Shown: positions 43,895 through 56,837, counted from the first letter of the stretch. The stretch: 64,000 nt of DNA from Isoetes taiwanensis (GCA_021234155.1 JAJEKV010000249.1:372001-436000); one strand, 5' to 3'. The notes: generated by a model from the letters alone, not told the origin. Made by a program: numbers and translations.

Positions 43895-45416
43895 TGTGAC
43901 GTTCCAAAGCCACGATATCACGGTCCTAAGATGTATCTTTATCTTGCCACCGTCACACGCCATCCCCGCCATGACGCGTAATGCCGACGTATGGCCAAGC
44001 AAGTAGCGCCCTAGGGGGCAACTTGCAAGTGTGCACACATTTATCAATGTGCGCACTTTAGACCTCTAACCATTAAGAGGCATACCAAGGGTCATGGAAA
44101 CCCTAACCCTAACTGCTAGCCTATGTAAGGCAACCAAACCCTAACTTTCCCTTTTTCGTCCACAGCCATTCCGAGAAGCTCGTTTTTGCGCCCAAAGAGT
44201 CAATCCCGACTCCCAAGATGCGCCTGAGCACCCGGCTCGTCAGATTCCCTTTCGACCGCATCTCCAAGCAAGACGACATGGACGATTGGGATCAAGAGGA
44301 CCAAGCCGGGGACCGGGTATTTCGGCCAATTCAATAGCCTAATCCGCCTTAGGACACGCGAGTTAGCATGTTTAGCCTATTGAATTGCACATAGCAGCCA
44401 CATAGAACCCTAGATAGCGAGCCCCTAACTAAAAACATAACTTCTATGATGTAGATTAGATATTATTCTTTAGTTCTTTGATGATATGGATGTATGGACG
44501 ATCTCTGTGGACTCATTGTATTGGGAAGGGGGGTAGAGACCTACAGCCTAGTAGTTGATGCTCCTAGCTAGTCCCTTTAGTGCATTACTAGTATTCGGCC
44601 TGTGTACAAAGAACCACACCTGGTTGTGGGTGAAGGGGCGGACAGGCAGCTCGAAGGAGGTTTAGGTGTTCGACTCTTGAGCGATCCCCCGGTGTGTGTA
44701 AAGTCTCTTTGGGGATCACTTGTGGACTAGGTCTAATGGCTTGCCACTGAGTGTGGTTAAGGCATGGGCTCGACACCCGTAGAGTGATGCGTCACTCTCC
44801 ATTGGGTTCAAGTCGAATAAGGGCGGTGGCCCTCTAGTCACCTTGAGTTAGCATGGAGATCTCTGGAGGGAGTGATCCCTACCTGCCCCATCGGAACTGG
44901 GGGAGATGCAACCCAGGAATAGCCCCTTTGGCTATGCCTCCGGCGGGCTACAATCAGGTCCCAACACTCTTCAACCTACTCTGCAAAGTGTGCACAGGAG
45001 GGGCGGATGGAGTGGACAACCCTAAGCCATGTTCTTATGCCAGCCAAATCCATTTGCCATGAATTCTGTCTGCAATGACCTCTGGAGACCCAAACCGTCA
45101 GTCATCCCCTTGAGTCTGAGCCTTGGGTAGGATTCCCCATGTGATGTACTGATCTTTGTCTATGCAGATATGTGATGAGCCATCCTTCGAGATGGTTATG
45201 TGATGTTGATGTTGTATACTGACATGTATGTTTACGCTTCCGCAGCTAGGTAGGCCCTGAGGAAGACAGGATAAATGACCCCTTCATTCTTCCCACTGGA
45301 ATTCATCAAGGTTGCAGTGATACATGGAGGGCCATGTATCAGTATGGAGCTGGTATGGGGGATGAACTCCTGTTTGTATATGGTGCGGGCACTGTATATG
45401 AGTAGGGGACGTCACA
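43895..45416 (+). repeat. Element D 5' LTR
   Basis: 1522 bp, TGTGACGTTCC to GACGTCACA. Near its start the palindrome found in C and in D's own 3' LTR (ACAGTATAC / GTATACTGT) is replaced by unpaired sequence. AAACCCTAAC lies about 30 bp after CTATGTAAGG (near 44123), the likely TATA region. Confidence 0.92.
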
Positions 45417-45417
45417 G

Positions 45418-45429
45418 TGGTATCAGAGC
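45418..45429 (+). other. Element D primer binding site (initiator tRNA-Met)
   Basis: TGGTATCAGAGC, one base after the LTR end. Confidence 0.93.
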
Positions 45430-45619
45430 AATGTTTTTGGAGACCAAGAGCAAAGCACTGACCATGCTCCCAGTAGTACTAACTTGATAGGATCCTCAAA
45501 CCTCGAAAAATGGGAAAATTTTTCTCATTTTTGTAGTATATGCTAAGCTAGTAACAGTTAAGTGAATTAGAACATAAAAAGACTAAAAACAGTGAGCCAA
45601 ATCCTTCTAAAGCAAGAAG

Positions 45620-45686
45620 GTCTCACATGTCGCGCCAGGACTAAAACCAAGACTCCAGGTTTTGACCTGGGCGCAACGTGCGAGAC
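45620..45686 (+). repeat. Element D leader hairpin
   Basis: TCTCACATGTCGCGCCAGG pairs with CCTGGGCGCAACGTGCGAGA, apart from a bulge, a wobble and two mismatches, with an inner AAAACC / GGTTTT stem. It has the size and outline of the hairpins in A and B but an unrelated stem sequence; here it lies before the H3-like gene. Confidence 0.7.
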
Positions 45687-45753
45687 ATTAGGCCATAAAT
45701 ACCTTAATACTTGATGAATTTTAAAAAGGTAACATGCAGATTTGTATATTAGA

Positions 45754-45961
45754 CCCAAGAAGAGTACGAGCAGATGGAGCGAGAGATACAGGAACAGGAG
45801 AGGGCAGAACGAGAGCATGAGACCAAGGTTCAAGAAGCAGCAGAGCAGAAGCTGGTCCAACATTTTGAAGATTCGACAGCCTGCACAGTTCATGCGAAGA
45901 GGGTGACACTAATGAAGAAGGACATGCAGCTTGCCAGCTACATCAAGGGAGATCCACAGTA
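45754..45961 (+). pseudogene. Histone H3-like gene of element D, fold C-terminal half fused to a charged coil
   Basis: An open frame gives a charged segment, [19 protein letters not shown], then [20 protein letters not shown] and [20 protein letters not shown], ending GDPQ and TAA. The second half matches H3 helix 2, loop 2 and helix 3 (FED..., C110, H113-A-K-R-V-T118, M120, K122-D123, Q125-L-A127). Tail, alpha-N, helix 1 and loop 1 are missing. The charged segment resembles the KRERE-type linker of A and B, so an internal deletion probably joined linker to helix 2. The first ATG in frame is at 45774, but no upstream stop limits the frame closely, so the real start is unclear. Confidence 0.8.
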
Positions 45962-46107
45962 AAATTTTGTAAATGATGGAAAATTTTTGTTAATATAAAG
46001 AGTTTTGGACTAAGTAACGTGTGTAATCTTACTTAATTAAGTTGAGTTAGTAAGTTCCAGCTTTTGTTTTAGTCAAAACAGACATTTTAGACCAATTTGA
46101 GAGGATG

Positions 46108-46172
46108 TCTCACACGTCGTGCCAGGAGCAAAAATGAAACTCTCATTTTTGATCTGGGTGCAATGTGTGAGA
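46108..46172 (+). repeat. Element D second hairpin, after the H3-like gene
   Basis: TCTCACACGTCGTGCC and CAAAAAT pair with ATTTTTG and GGGTGCAATGTGTGAGA across an apical loop of about nine bases. It occupies the same place (between H3-like stop and ORF2) as the hairpins of A and B. Confidence 0.72.
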
Positions 46173-46364
46173 CCTTCATACCTAAACTAGTCCTAAACTA
46201 GACTAAAACACCTCCAAATCGACCAAGTAAGGGGTCAATTCTGCCTAACTCGATGAGTCTAGCATGATTAGACCCTCATATCATCCAAATTGGACAAGTT
46301 TAACCCAATTAGGGTCGATTATGCCAAAAGCATAAACCTTGACCTAATTCTGTGTCCTTCTAAT

Positions 46365-47900
46365 AGAGTTTGACTTATATAGCCGCCACATTGACACTCC
46401 CTATTGCCAGGATACCTAGAAAGGAGCTAGAGTCTAGAGCTACCCAAGTCACTCCATGTGTAGAGATTGGACTCCCCCAAACCAACTTTGCTAGGACCTT
46501 AGAGTATGCCTCAAACATCATGGAGGTTTTGCAAAACAACCCTCATGTCATGCCATACCACACGTCCTAATGTCCATTGACTTGGAGATTATAGATATGT
46601 CTCCGAGAATCTTTGCTCGAGCCATCTTGCTTGCTTATAGAGCCCAAAATGTTGTAGGAGAGCCCTTCAAGTAGACCCTTAGACTCTAGAATATCTGGCG
46701 TTGCTTTTGAAAGCACAGGGGCGAGCCACATAAGAGCTAGAGGCGCAACTTCTTGAAGACATCAAGGTCCCGGCCGAGAAGTGCAGGCGAGATAAGGAGA
46801 GGAGACCGAAAAGGCGAGAACCAAGAGAGGGAAGCACAAGCGACAAACACCTCAACCGACAAAGCGAGTAGAACGCGGGACACCAGGCCTATCATCAATC
46901 TTCATCAAATGGGAAGAATATTCGGTAACCAAGCGGCATCAAGAATTTTCTAGATGTCAACCTCCGATTACCCGCCCACGAGGTCACACCGAGAAAGAGG
47001 ATCTCGACGCCTTCACCAACTTCGGCGCACATGAGTTTCAAATGGAAGAACATAAAGACAGAAAAATACAGATGCGGGGAAGACGTTAGACATCGATGCC
47101 GCGTTAGCATCACGAGCTAGGGCCAGAGGGCATAATCTTCCGTCGAGGAGAGAAGTCATGGCAACACAGAAGCGTATAGAAACCGGAGGGAAGACAACCA
47201 CGACCTTGCAGCCCAGCAGCTCAAGCGAATGTCATGCAACGTCAACAAAAGGAGCAACCAAGCTAGGCAACCACAAAGCACCTAAGGCTGACCCGGACGA
47301 GCTTCCAGCTCCCTTGCACCAGCAGGAGAACTTTCATCGGTTCCAAAAAGTAGGAGACCATGAGGGGGAGGAGACACATATCAGGGAACATCTCCGACTT
47401 GAAGGCCTATATCAGCATTAGGGGCAAGATCGAGGAGGAGAATATTCTGCTCGAACAAGAATTCCGGACCCAGAAACACCTAGAACCCAAAGGAAGGACG
47501 ACCTTACTACGTCAGCCAAGGAGTGCGAGACTCGAATGGATAGGACCCAAAGGACGGAGGAATGACAATGCCTGCCTACCGACCAAGATCTCAGAGCTTC
47601 GAAGACATTCAAGAATGCCCGACTGCAACAGCCAAGTGATCCTACTCAAGCGATCAGTGGCACCGCACATCGGCAACTTTGCAACGACACACCGCATGTA
47701 GGGACGTTGAGCGGTCACCGCATTCCTTACGACGGATATACACATTAAGGATCAGACATGAAGCTCAACAATAGTAGCAGCATCTCAAGGAATCTCGGAG
47801 TCAACCAGAACGAAGAAGATGCAGCAAAACCGAAGAATCAAACGCGATAGGAGGAGGGGAAACCCTAAAGGAGTATAAACATTTAAGTAGATCTTCGTAG
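46365..47900 (+). pseudogene. Element D ORF2 remnant
   Basis: Weak but recognisable blocks in changing frames: RIFARAILLAYRAQNVVGEP (about 46600-46660), comparable to YLSSQAALALFMQYRAVNQP in B, and VILLKRSVAPHIGNFATTH (about 47635-47695), comparable to VILFKRSVALHALDFARGH in B. Order and spacing agree with ORF2. The stretch between is purine-rich without further clear matches. Confidence 0.5.
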
Positions 47901-48529
47901 TTGTTTTGGAAAAGTTGATGAATTAAAATCCCAATGTAAATGCGTATATGTCTATTGTATATCTCGGGCGTTCACACATATAGTGGAGAAACATGAGTTT
48001 AGAGTCATGTTTTACGGATTTAACGCTTAGATCAGGAAGCTCCTTCACTTCGACTACCAAATGAGGAAGCAAGGAAGCACAACTATAGCCCAGGATCAAA
48101 ATGGAAGAGCAAGTACGAGGAAGAAACGACCAGAGCCCAAGCAAACCTTCGACTCCAAACACTTCAGGAAGTGCCCTCAAGTAGAAGATCGCTCGTCCAC
48201 CCAATGTCAGAATAAGAGACAACACCGGTCATGTCAAGATCATCAGTGCTGCACTAGGACATCGTCAGGATGCAACACTACCTCTTGTGACAGCGGCAAC
48301 ACTTGATGAACTTATGACACGAGTGGCCTCAACAATAGAAGGAGGAACGACCCGACATCAACGAACCAACTAAGAAGGCAACATCTCGACGACCATAATT
48401 CCACCTTGTGGTAATATAGGGTGATGCGCTATGACACGCATATTAGATGGAGATGCAATTACGAAAGGCACCACGACGAGGAGATATGCCTTCAACAACT
48501 AGGTGATGGCTTCGTCAGGTACCCCCTAC

Positions 48530-49510
48530 CAGTAATTAGAAGAAAAGAAGCCGATCGTATCTCCGACATGTGGGACATCAAACGACCAAGGTAGAAGCAT
48601 TCGATACCTTAACGACAAGGATAGCAACTGAAGCACCTTTGGCAAAAAGAGAGTCCAAAGATAATAGCCATGCTATTCAACGACAAGAGTATATCTAAGG
48701 CAGGTACTTTTTCAACTCAAGGGTCAAGCTGCGCAGATATAAGGATCCATCATCCGACAACAACCCGGCGGGGAGGGCGCCATGATGCTTTACTTGCAAG
48801 AGAGACCCGACATGCATAGAGGGACAAAGGTCAGGAAGGCGAAAAGCTGGAGAAGTGCTAGCAACCGACTTCTTCCACGAGCTCCCTAGAGGCATGGGGA
48901 GGATCAAACCCGGCGAGCACAATCAAAACCACGGAAGGTACCTCAAGACAAGAAGATGGCATAGCGAGGAGCGTGACAATGTCCAAGCCATGTGACCGAG
49001 GGGATCAAACAAGGAAGATTGAAGCTTCGATGGAGAAGCAACTAGATGAGGCGAGGCGAGCGATGACTTGCACGCGGACTTGCATGCAACTTGGTGAACA
49101 AGGATGGACGATTCAAAGAACAAGCCGCAGAAGAGAACAACTCCGAGGAGTATAGCCAAAGAAATCGCCACGACCTCAAGAGGCGCCTCCAAATAGCTTC
49201 AAGTATCATGAAGGGGAACAATTACCGCCGAGAAACGAGGATCGGGGAAGCGGGCCGAAATGTCGAAGCATCAGCGACCAGCACACCTTTAGTTAGAATG
49301 TGATGCAAAGCGTGTTGTGCCATAGCCGACAAACATCCCGGAGGGCCCAAGTATATCAACAAGTTACCGGAGATGCTGGCGTACAAATAGGAGGATCTGA
49401 TGATCGTCAACACCATTGCAGGGGAGGAACACCGATGACATTACCAAGGAGTAGGTGTGCAACTCGAAGGGAGGCACAAGGGGGACCTAATAGCTCTAGT
49501 AGTAAATTAT
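48530..49510 (+). pseudogene. Element D possible gag remnant
   Basis: KKADRISDMWDIKRPR (about 48545-48595) recalls KKVDSAMSNVWKTRKLGRFS of A at the right place after ORF2. Beyond this only short purine-rich frames occur; no zinc knuckle is seen. Assignment is tentative. Confidence 0.3.
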
Positions 49511-50805
49511 AATTATGTAAGTTATATGCTTTGCATATATAGTTCCCTTGTTATTCCTTCCCTCCCATAGCGTAACAGATCAAAGGAAGAGATGTCAGGC
49601 AATTTGCAGGGGTGAAGCAATCAACATCGTCAACACTCTTCGGGCAACACGATAACGACAAGAGGACTTGACGTATGAGACGTCGATGGAGTCGAGAACA
49701 ATATCGGATACAGAGTCATCCTTTAGCTGCCAAGACAAAGAGTTCAAGATGAAAGATCTTTTTCAACGGCGCCACCTTCAGGCTTTTGAAAAGCGGCATG
49801 GAAGATTCAAGTGATCAACTACGCCATCAAAGCCTCCAGCCTCTACATCAAAGAGGAACCACCGTCAAGGAGACTGAGGTATCGAGCTACTCCGAAGAAC
49901 GTTACCTTGCTGCTTCAAGCAAGCAACGAGTGGATGAGCTTCTAGCAAACTCGAGGATCTAAGGCCATGGGGCCTAGTAGGTTAAATGTATGGATGGTAA
50001 CATCCATATTGGGATTAGAAGGCATTTCTAGATATTCTCGCCGAAAGGATTGCCCCAATATTGAGCTAAGCGTCAAGGATGGGGAAGGAAACGCATAGGA
50101 GTGACTAAAATTATACACGATTGTTAACAGACATCCAACATATTGAAACCACTTGGTGAGATTGATCACCTCACTAAGAAGGAATCATTACTAGGATAAT
50201 TGTTGACCATGTATAAATCTAGTACCTTCAAAAGAATAATCCAACCGAAAGAAAAGAAGTAATCTAGCAAGTCCGGCCAACTTGTTACGATGGCATCAAT
50301 TCGATTGGTAGGAATATTCCAAGAGTTTAAATAACTAAGAAAGGGGGAATCTCTAGAATATAAAAGAATAGTACATGCAAGGTACATCTAAAATAAGAAT
50401 TATAGTAATCAAATAGTCTTTTGAGACAAAAGGAATTGTCATGATGATAAAACCTTGTGGTTTAGAATCGTTCTAACTAAGTAGGTAACCCATAACTATA
50501 TTGAAATAAATGACAACATGATATGGGCATCCATCTTAGATGGTTATATATGCTAGCTAAGGCTAGTAAATTAATGCGCTAAGTAAGAAGCGTATAACCT
50601 CTTAAGGGGAGAGAATAGATATGACGTTGTGTACAACGTCATTGAAGGGGTGCAGGACCATTTTCTTTTCGAAGAAAGTGGGAGGGCTCAATCTTATGAT
50701 TGAACGTACTTGCATCGAAATGACCGACCCGTAGAATAGAGCTCACTCCGGCAATGGCCGAAGCGAATGAACAGAAGGCCTTCAACGTGCGAGACTGACG
50801 TGACA
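49511..50805 (+). other. Element D interior without recognisable coding sequence
   Basis: Where pol would be expected, no DTG/DSG protease site, RT box or integrase motif is visible in either strand. Confidence 0.6.
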
Positions 50806-50810
50806 GCTAA

Positions 50811-53425
50811 TGTAACGATCCTAGGCCCTAAGACTCCAGCATTGGTATTGCACATAAACATATATTTAATAGATTGGGATATATGTTGGGATACATGCGT
50901 GGCATATATCCAATATCTACATAAGCAAAGCCACATAAGCAAAACTATAAAAAGGGAAAAAATTGTAGAAGAGGGCTTTTGTTGGTAGTACGTGAGGAGA
51001 ACGATTTTCAAGATTGTGGGGCTGAGGAGACACAGAGAAGGCAGGAGCTTGGCAATAGCATCAAGAACTGCATCGATCTATTCTATCAGGTGGGGTTTGG
51101 ATTTTGTGAATTTACTGAGAATTACATAAGCTGCCAAGAACAATTTGTACATGCTTTTGGATGTTTGGATGGTAAATTTCCTCTGTGTTAGCTATGGTTG
51201 GAATTGCCAAGGCTCTAATTAAGCCTGTGAGGCGAGATTGAATATGCAGGTATCTTAGAATTAATTGTGACGTTTTATAGAGCAATTGGATAATAGTTAC
51301 AGGGCTTTAGGTACCTGTAAGAAAAGCTTGAAAGATGATTGGATTCGTTCTCAGATGATAGCCTAAACCAGAGGAATATCAGAAGAGCAAGCAGAGAAAG
51401 AGTGTCGATTTGCTGCATCAGAGCCTCAGAGGTGTACATAAATGGTTTTGCTCCACTGAAACTTTGCTGGCAAACAGTGGATCATATATCTAAATCAAAC
51501 TAGAACTGCATGAAAGAGACCGATTTGTGCCTTAGAAGGGCCGATCTGCCCTAAATACAGTGAATCAGAGGAAGAAGAAGCTTCTTGGAGCTGCCGAAAT
51601 TGGGCCCTGGAGAGGCCGGAACTGCTCCGAGGGAGCCAAGCAGGGGATTCCGAATGCCGAGTTGGGTTTTGAGGGAGCCGATCTGCCCTCAGAAGCTCCT
51701 GGACATGCCTAATCGGGCAGGCCGTTTCCCCTAAGCCACCCTGCACAGGTCCGATATCAGACCCTTTTTGGGTCCACGAAATTCTGTAACAAAGGGAATG
51801 TTTGTTGAATTGCTGTCTTATTTGTTTTTGTCAAGGAATTAATTCATGCTAAATAAGGATTCAAAGATAAAGGAGGATACAAGGGGAAACATGAAGTAGA
51901 CATGCTTGAGTTATGCGTGGATTGAGTGCAGATGATCAGCGGGGCAAGCCCATGCAACTGTAAGAGATTATAAGATAAGACGAGATGTATAAACTTTGCA
52001 TTGCTTGAAGAATAATGTGTTGAGAACATCCTAGGAACGAATTAATGTTTTAATTATAACGAGATAACTAAGATAAGTATATGGGCTGGCTTTGAAGATG
52101 GGGCCTAGGGGCCTAGGCCTGGAGTCATTCGGCATGTGGTATAAGCAAGTTATGATCATGAGGCCCTATAGACTTCTAAGTTAGAAGTGTGTGATTTGAA
52201 ATCCCCACATTGGGTGCATTAGTAAATTGTTTAGCTAAGAAGTGGAACTTTAAACTTTAAAACCATGAAGTCATATCTAAAGGAGCTTAGGTAAATAATG
52301 TGGTGAAGTGAGTTCTGCATCGACCTTACAGGGGTGGTTTGAGCACGCTGCATCAACATTTGAGTTGTCATCAGGGTTTCCATCACCGATCTAGCTACTT
52401 CGGCATGGTTAGGTTGTATGGGCAACCTCGACAAGGGCTAAGAGTGTGATCTAGGCACATTTATAGCAAATTCTTTAACGAACACACATGTTATGGTCTT
52501 TGAATTGTTCCACTGTTGTTCTTGATATTATGTATGTACTTGGAACCTCGGAATTGGGACTTCCGGGTTGATTGGCCTGGGTAGTTCAGGCATTCTCATG
52601 TCATCGTGTTCTTTGTATCTATGCTCGTGACACGGGCGTGGCTTCCTCCAGGCGTAGCTTCCGTGAGGTTGTACGTCAACTCTTGTGAACTCCATGGTAA
52701 GAGGTCCTCCGCGCCGGGCGTGGAATTTTGGGAAGGGTATCTTGACACGAGGTTCACCCCACCAACTCCGCCAACGGGGCTCGGAATGTGAGCTGGCCGG
52801 GCATTTTCTGCGCTAATGGGGCACTGCATGTAGGTCATTTGAGCTTCCCATTGTCCCGGAGCTTTGTTATGTTGTTTTGGTACTTTGGCTTTGTGTTCTT
52901 GCTTTCGGACTCTTATGATATTTCTTTTGTTGTCATTGTCCTTTGCACCATAGTCTCTTGTATATTTGGAATTGTTCATGTGTATGTTATCCAAGATGTC
53001 GAGTGTTCCTATGTACGCAGTAGCAGCCTACGGGATCCCCCACTTAGTCACGAGGACTAACCCGGTGAGTGCATGCAGTGAACCCGCAAGGTGGCGGCCA
53101 AGTTGATGGTGGCAATGTGGCCGGGAATCGTGCTTGAATTCTAGAGCTAGCAGTTTCTGTTGAATTGCTCAGTGCTATTGTGCATGTATATTATAACACA
53201 TTGTAAATATTTACGCTATTGATTTGTCCAGTTAGAACTTGGAATATATTAAGCTTATGAATATGTTGAATGCCTGAACCAGGATTGCTTGTTGAGCCTA
53301 AACTGTGGATTTAATTTGCAAGGGAAGATTTAATTCTTCACCTAAATTCGCCTGTGCATAAATCTAGTTGTAAGTCAGACAAGATCCCGAGTTGCCCGGA
53401 GGGTCAACTCGGCAGGCTCGTCACA
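50811..53425 (+). mobile_element. Solo LTR nested in element D
   Basis: A 2615-bp segment starting TGTAACGATCC and ending CTCGTCACA is flanked by GCTAA on both sides (50806-50810 and 53426-53430). ACTATAAAAAGGGAAAAAA at 50943-50961 is a good TATA box with a purine run. There is no internal repeat of its ends and no coding domain, so it looks like a solo LTR left by recombination, of a family unlike A-D. Orientation is inferred from the TATA box. Confidence 0.65.
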
Positions 53426-53430
53426 GCTAA

Positions 53431-54989
53431 CTACACCAATGAAGTGGAGCAAAAATATGGGAGCAATGCAACGACCAAGTCATCTCCAAACTACTCCACA
53501 CCGGCTCAATGGGTGGATGCGTCCTAGCCTTAGGTAAGGTGTGCCCATGTATAATAAGCTTTAATGTGTCTTATTGACAAGTTAAATATAGATCCTAATA
53601 ACTGCATAGAATTTGCTGTACGTATATGTATCATAGGGAAATAAGTTAAATAACAATAGACCTCGGGTCCTTATAAATATAAATAGAAAATAGAATTCAG
53701 ATATACTTAAGTGCATCTTAGGGATATACTTCCAAGGGTAATGCAGGACCCAAGGAAGAGAATAAGAAGCACATCTAATTCTTGTGTATGATAATTAAAA
53801 CCTTGTCAATGTAACAATAGGTCTAAATCAGGGTTATTGTTTAAATAATCGTGATCTAAAAGTTGTTAAATATTGCAAAGCTTAGAGTAAATATAATTGT
53901 ACGATCGGAAGTAATGTATCCGATACTATGATAAAATTATGTTAATCACATGCATTAAAGGAGCCAGCAAAAAAATCGGCTCAGGCATGTCGATTTGTGT
54001 TTAGATTAATTTCATGTGTAGTTAAGATTAATCTACGCATGTGCATGCGTAATTACCGATGATGGGACCACTACGGTGATCTCTAGGACGTGGTGTAATG
54101 TCATTGTAGGCATGACCGCGGTTTTGCTTAAAGGAGTTAGAAGGTAGATTAAAAAGTCTACTTCCGTCTCACGGAAGTAGACGACCTCGAGAGATAAGAG
54201 GTCATTCAGGAATGCATTGATAGGAAAGCACCTCTAGTCAATGCCTATGGGGAGGACCCTATCCTTCACGCCCAAATACGGGAAGGACCCTATCCTCCAC
54301 GTCTCAGGCAACTAAAGGTGTAGGCATGAGCGTCATATAGGCATTATAGGGCGCTGTCTCCACGGCCACAATGGAAGAAGCATCCTCTTCCTACACCCGG
54401 AGATTAGTCATGCATTCATGTAGATAGATGGGGTGGTTCCCTTATAACCAACTTTACATTAATATTCTAGCGTGGTGTGAATCCAGGAGGCCAATGAGAA
54501 CGAAGAACCGGCGGGGAGTCGCATCACGAGCACTTGTATAGATAGTTCTAGAGTAGTTGTGATTTCTACCATTGAAACTAATTGCTTAAATCTTGTGTAA
54601 GCTAGTAAATATGTAATTATAGATATCGTAAAATTAATGCAGGATTTCAAGGTGCAAAGACTTGCAACCCAAATTTTGTTATAACGTGTTGCAAGGCATG
54701 AAGAGTACCTTGGAAGTGTAAATTTTGTATGAAATTGATAAACTTTGATAAACTTAAATGTTGTATTAAGTAAGGTTAGTAATTACCTTGTGTTGATTAA
54801 GTTATGAAGTGATAAGTTAAGTGGATAATGAAATAGTACAGTAATGTCTTAAACACTACCTTAGAGTAACTTTAATAACTGTGTAACTATAATAATAATT
54901 GTATGCATCAAGTTGGGTGCAGGACAGGAAGATCCCAAGGTGGGGAGAACCTTGATGCTGCGGACAACATCATTTTAAGGTGGGGAGAA
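53431..54989 (+). other. Element D 3' noncoding region and polypurine tract
   Basis: From about 53965 the sequence matches element C from 3545 (end of its pol and 3' noncoding region), including GATGATGGGA at 54058-54067 and the doubled AAGGTGGGGAGAA before the LTR. This marks the right breakpoint of the pol loss. Confidence 0.75.
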
Positions 54990-56500
54990 TGTGACGTTCC
55001 AGCACAGTATACGGTCCTAAGATGTATACTGTACTGCCTCGTCACGCGTACACGCCATCCCGATTGACGTGTACGCCGACGTATAGCCAAGCAAGTAGCC
55101 TAGGGGGCAACTTGCAAGTGTGCACACATTTATCAATGTGCGCACTTTAGACCTCTAACCATTAAGAGGCATACCAAGGGTCATGGAAACCCTAACCCTA
55201 ACTGCTAGCCTATGTAAGGCAACCAAACTCTAACTTTTCCTTTTTCGTCCACAGCCATTCCGAGCTCTGTTTCGCGCGCCTAAAGAGTCAATCCCGACTC
55301 CCAAGATCTGCCTGAGCACCCCAGCTCGTCAGATTCCCTTTCCGACCGCATCTCCAAGCAAGACAGCGACATGGACGCATTCGGATCAAGAGGAGCAAGC
55401 TAGGGACCAGGTATTTCATCAATTCAATAGCCTAATCCGCCTTCCGGGCATAGAGTTAGCATGTTTAGCCTATTGAATTGCACATAGCAGCCACATAGAA
55501 CCCTAGATAGCAAGCCCTAACTAAAGAACATAACTTCTATGATGTAGATTAGATATTATTCTTTAGTTCTTTGATGATATGGATGTATGGACGATCTCTG
55601 TGGACTCATTGTATTGGGAAGGGGGGTAGAGACCTACAGCCTAGTAGTTGATGCTCCTAGCTAGTCCCTTTAGTGCATTACTAGTATTCGGCCTGTGTAC
55701 AAGAACCACACCTGGTTGTGGGTGAAGGGGCCAGACTGGCTTAGAAGGAGGTTCGTGTTCTGACTCTTGAACGATCCCCCTGGTGTGTAAAGTCTATCGG
55801 GGATCACTGTGGACTAGGTCTAATGGCTTGCCACTGAGTGTGGGTAAGGCATGGGCTCGACTGCAGGTGGAGTGATCGTCACTCTCCATTGGGTTCAAGT
55901 CGAATAAGGGCGGTGGCCCTCTAGTCCCCTTGAGTCGGCATGGAGATCTCGGAGGGAGTGATCCCTACCGCCCCCATCGGGCGGGGAGATGCAACCCAGG
56001 AATAGCCCTTTGGCTATGCCTCCGGGTGGCTTCTGATCCAGGTCCCAACACTCTTCAACCTACTCGCAAAGTGTGCACTGTGAGGGGCGGATGGAGTGGA
56101 CAACCCTAAGCCATGTTCTTATGCCGCCCAAATCCATTTGCCATGAATTAAATGCGCAATGACCTCTTGAGACCCAAACCGTCAGTCATCCCCTTGAGTC
56201 TGAGCCTTGGGTAGGATTCCCCATGTGATGTACTGATCTTTGTCTATGCAAATATGTGATGAGCCATCCTTCGAGATGGTTATGTGATGTTGATGTTGTA
56301 TACTGACATGTATGTTTACGCTTCCGCAGCTAGGTAGGCCCTGAGGAAGACAGGGTAAATGACCCCTTCATTCTTCCCACTGGAACTCATCAAGGTTGCA
56401 GTGATACGTGGAGGGCCCTGTATCAGTATGGAGCTGGTATGGGGGGTGAACTCCTGTTTGTATACGGTGCGGGCACCGTATATGAGTAGGGGACGTCACA
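54990..56500 (+). repeat. Element D 3' LTR
   Basis: 1511 bp, TGTGACGTTCC to GACGTCACA. Start palindrome ACAGTATAC / GTATACTGT and end palindrome GTATACGGTGC / GCACCGTATA are present. GACCT follows (56501-56505). Confidence 0.93.
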
Positions 56501-56505
56501 GACCT
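56501..56505. repeat. Target site duplication of element D, right copy (GACCT)
   Basis: Matches 43890-43894 exactly. Confidence 0.9.
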
Positions 56506-56609
56506 CTTTTTTGCACGAATGCATGTCGAATATTTGTACACGAATGAACGGACAAGATGAGCCACCAGATCTGACGGCTCAGATTGCATTCGCCAGAAAG
56601 CTTTCAGAA

Positions 56610-56780
56610 CTTTCTTGAATTCTAGAGCGTTCTAGAACATGCTAGAATATTCTAGATTTTTCTAGAATTTTTTGGAATGTTCTAGAACAACCTATTACAT
56701 CTACAACATTTCAAAACATTTTAGAACATTGTAGAATATCTAGAACATTGTTTAACTTCCTAGAATACTCTTCTCTATTC
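56610..56780. repeat. Cluster of TTCTAGAA-type palindromes
   Basis: About ten variants of GTTCTAGAAC / TTCTAGAA in 170 bp. The units have the nGAAnnTTCn layout of heat-shock elements, but could equally be a decayed simple repeat. Confidence 0.55.
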
Positions 56781-56837
56781 TGTCTTAATTAGATTCTTAC
56801 CCTTAAGTATATTTGAAACATTATTTTTTTTCAATGA

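Larger units (their letters stand above)
43895..56500 (+). mobile_element. Element D: non-autonomous gypsy element with truncated H3-like gene
   Basis: 12,606 bp with two LTRs, PBS, polypurine tract and perfect GACCT duplication. LTRs match element C. Inside I find the C-terminal half of the H3-like gene, a decayed ORF2 and a possible gag trace, but no protease, RT, RNase H or integrase motif; the sequence rejoins element C only at about 53965 (C position 3545). A separate 2.6-kb solo LTR is nested at 50811-53425. Movement would need enzymes from a relative such as C. Confidence 0.9.

Noticed and set aside
46753-49512. Chain of plus-strand frames in element D as new genes
   Set aside because: Purine-rich, stop-poor sequence; only the ORF2- and gag-like blocks can be matched, and the frames overlap inconsistently.
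54459-54650. Short frames in the 3' noncoding regions of elements C and D
   Set aside because: Not shared between the two elements in frame and no recognisable domain.
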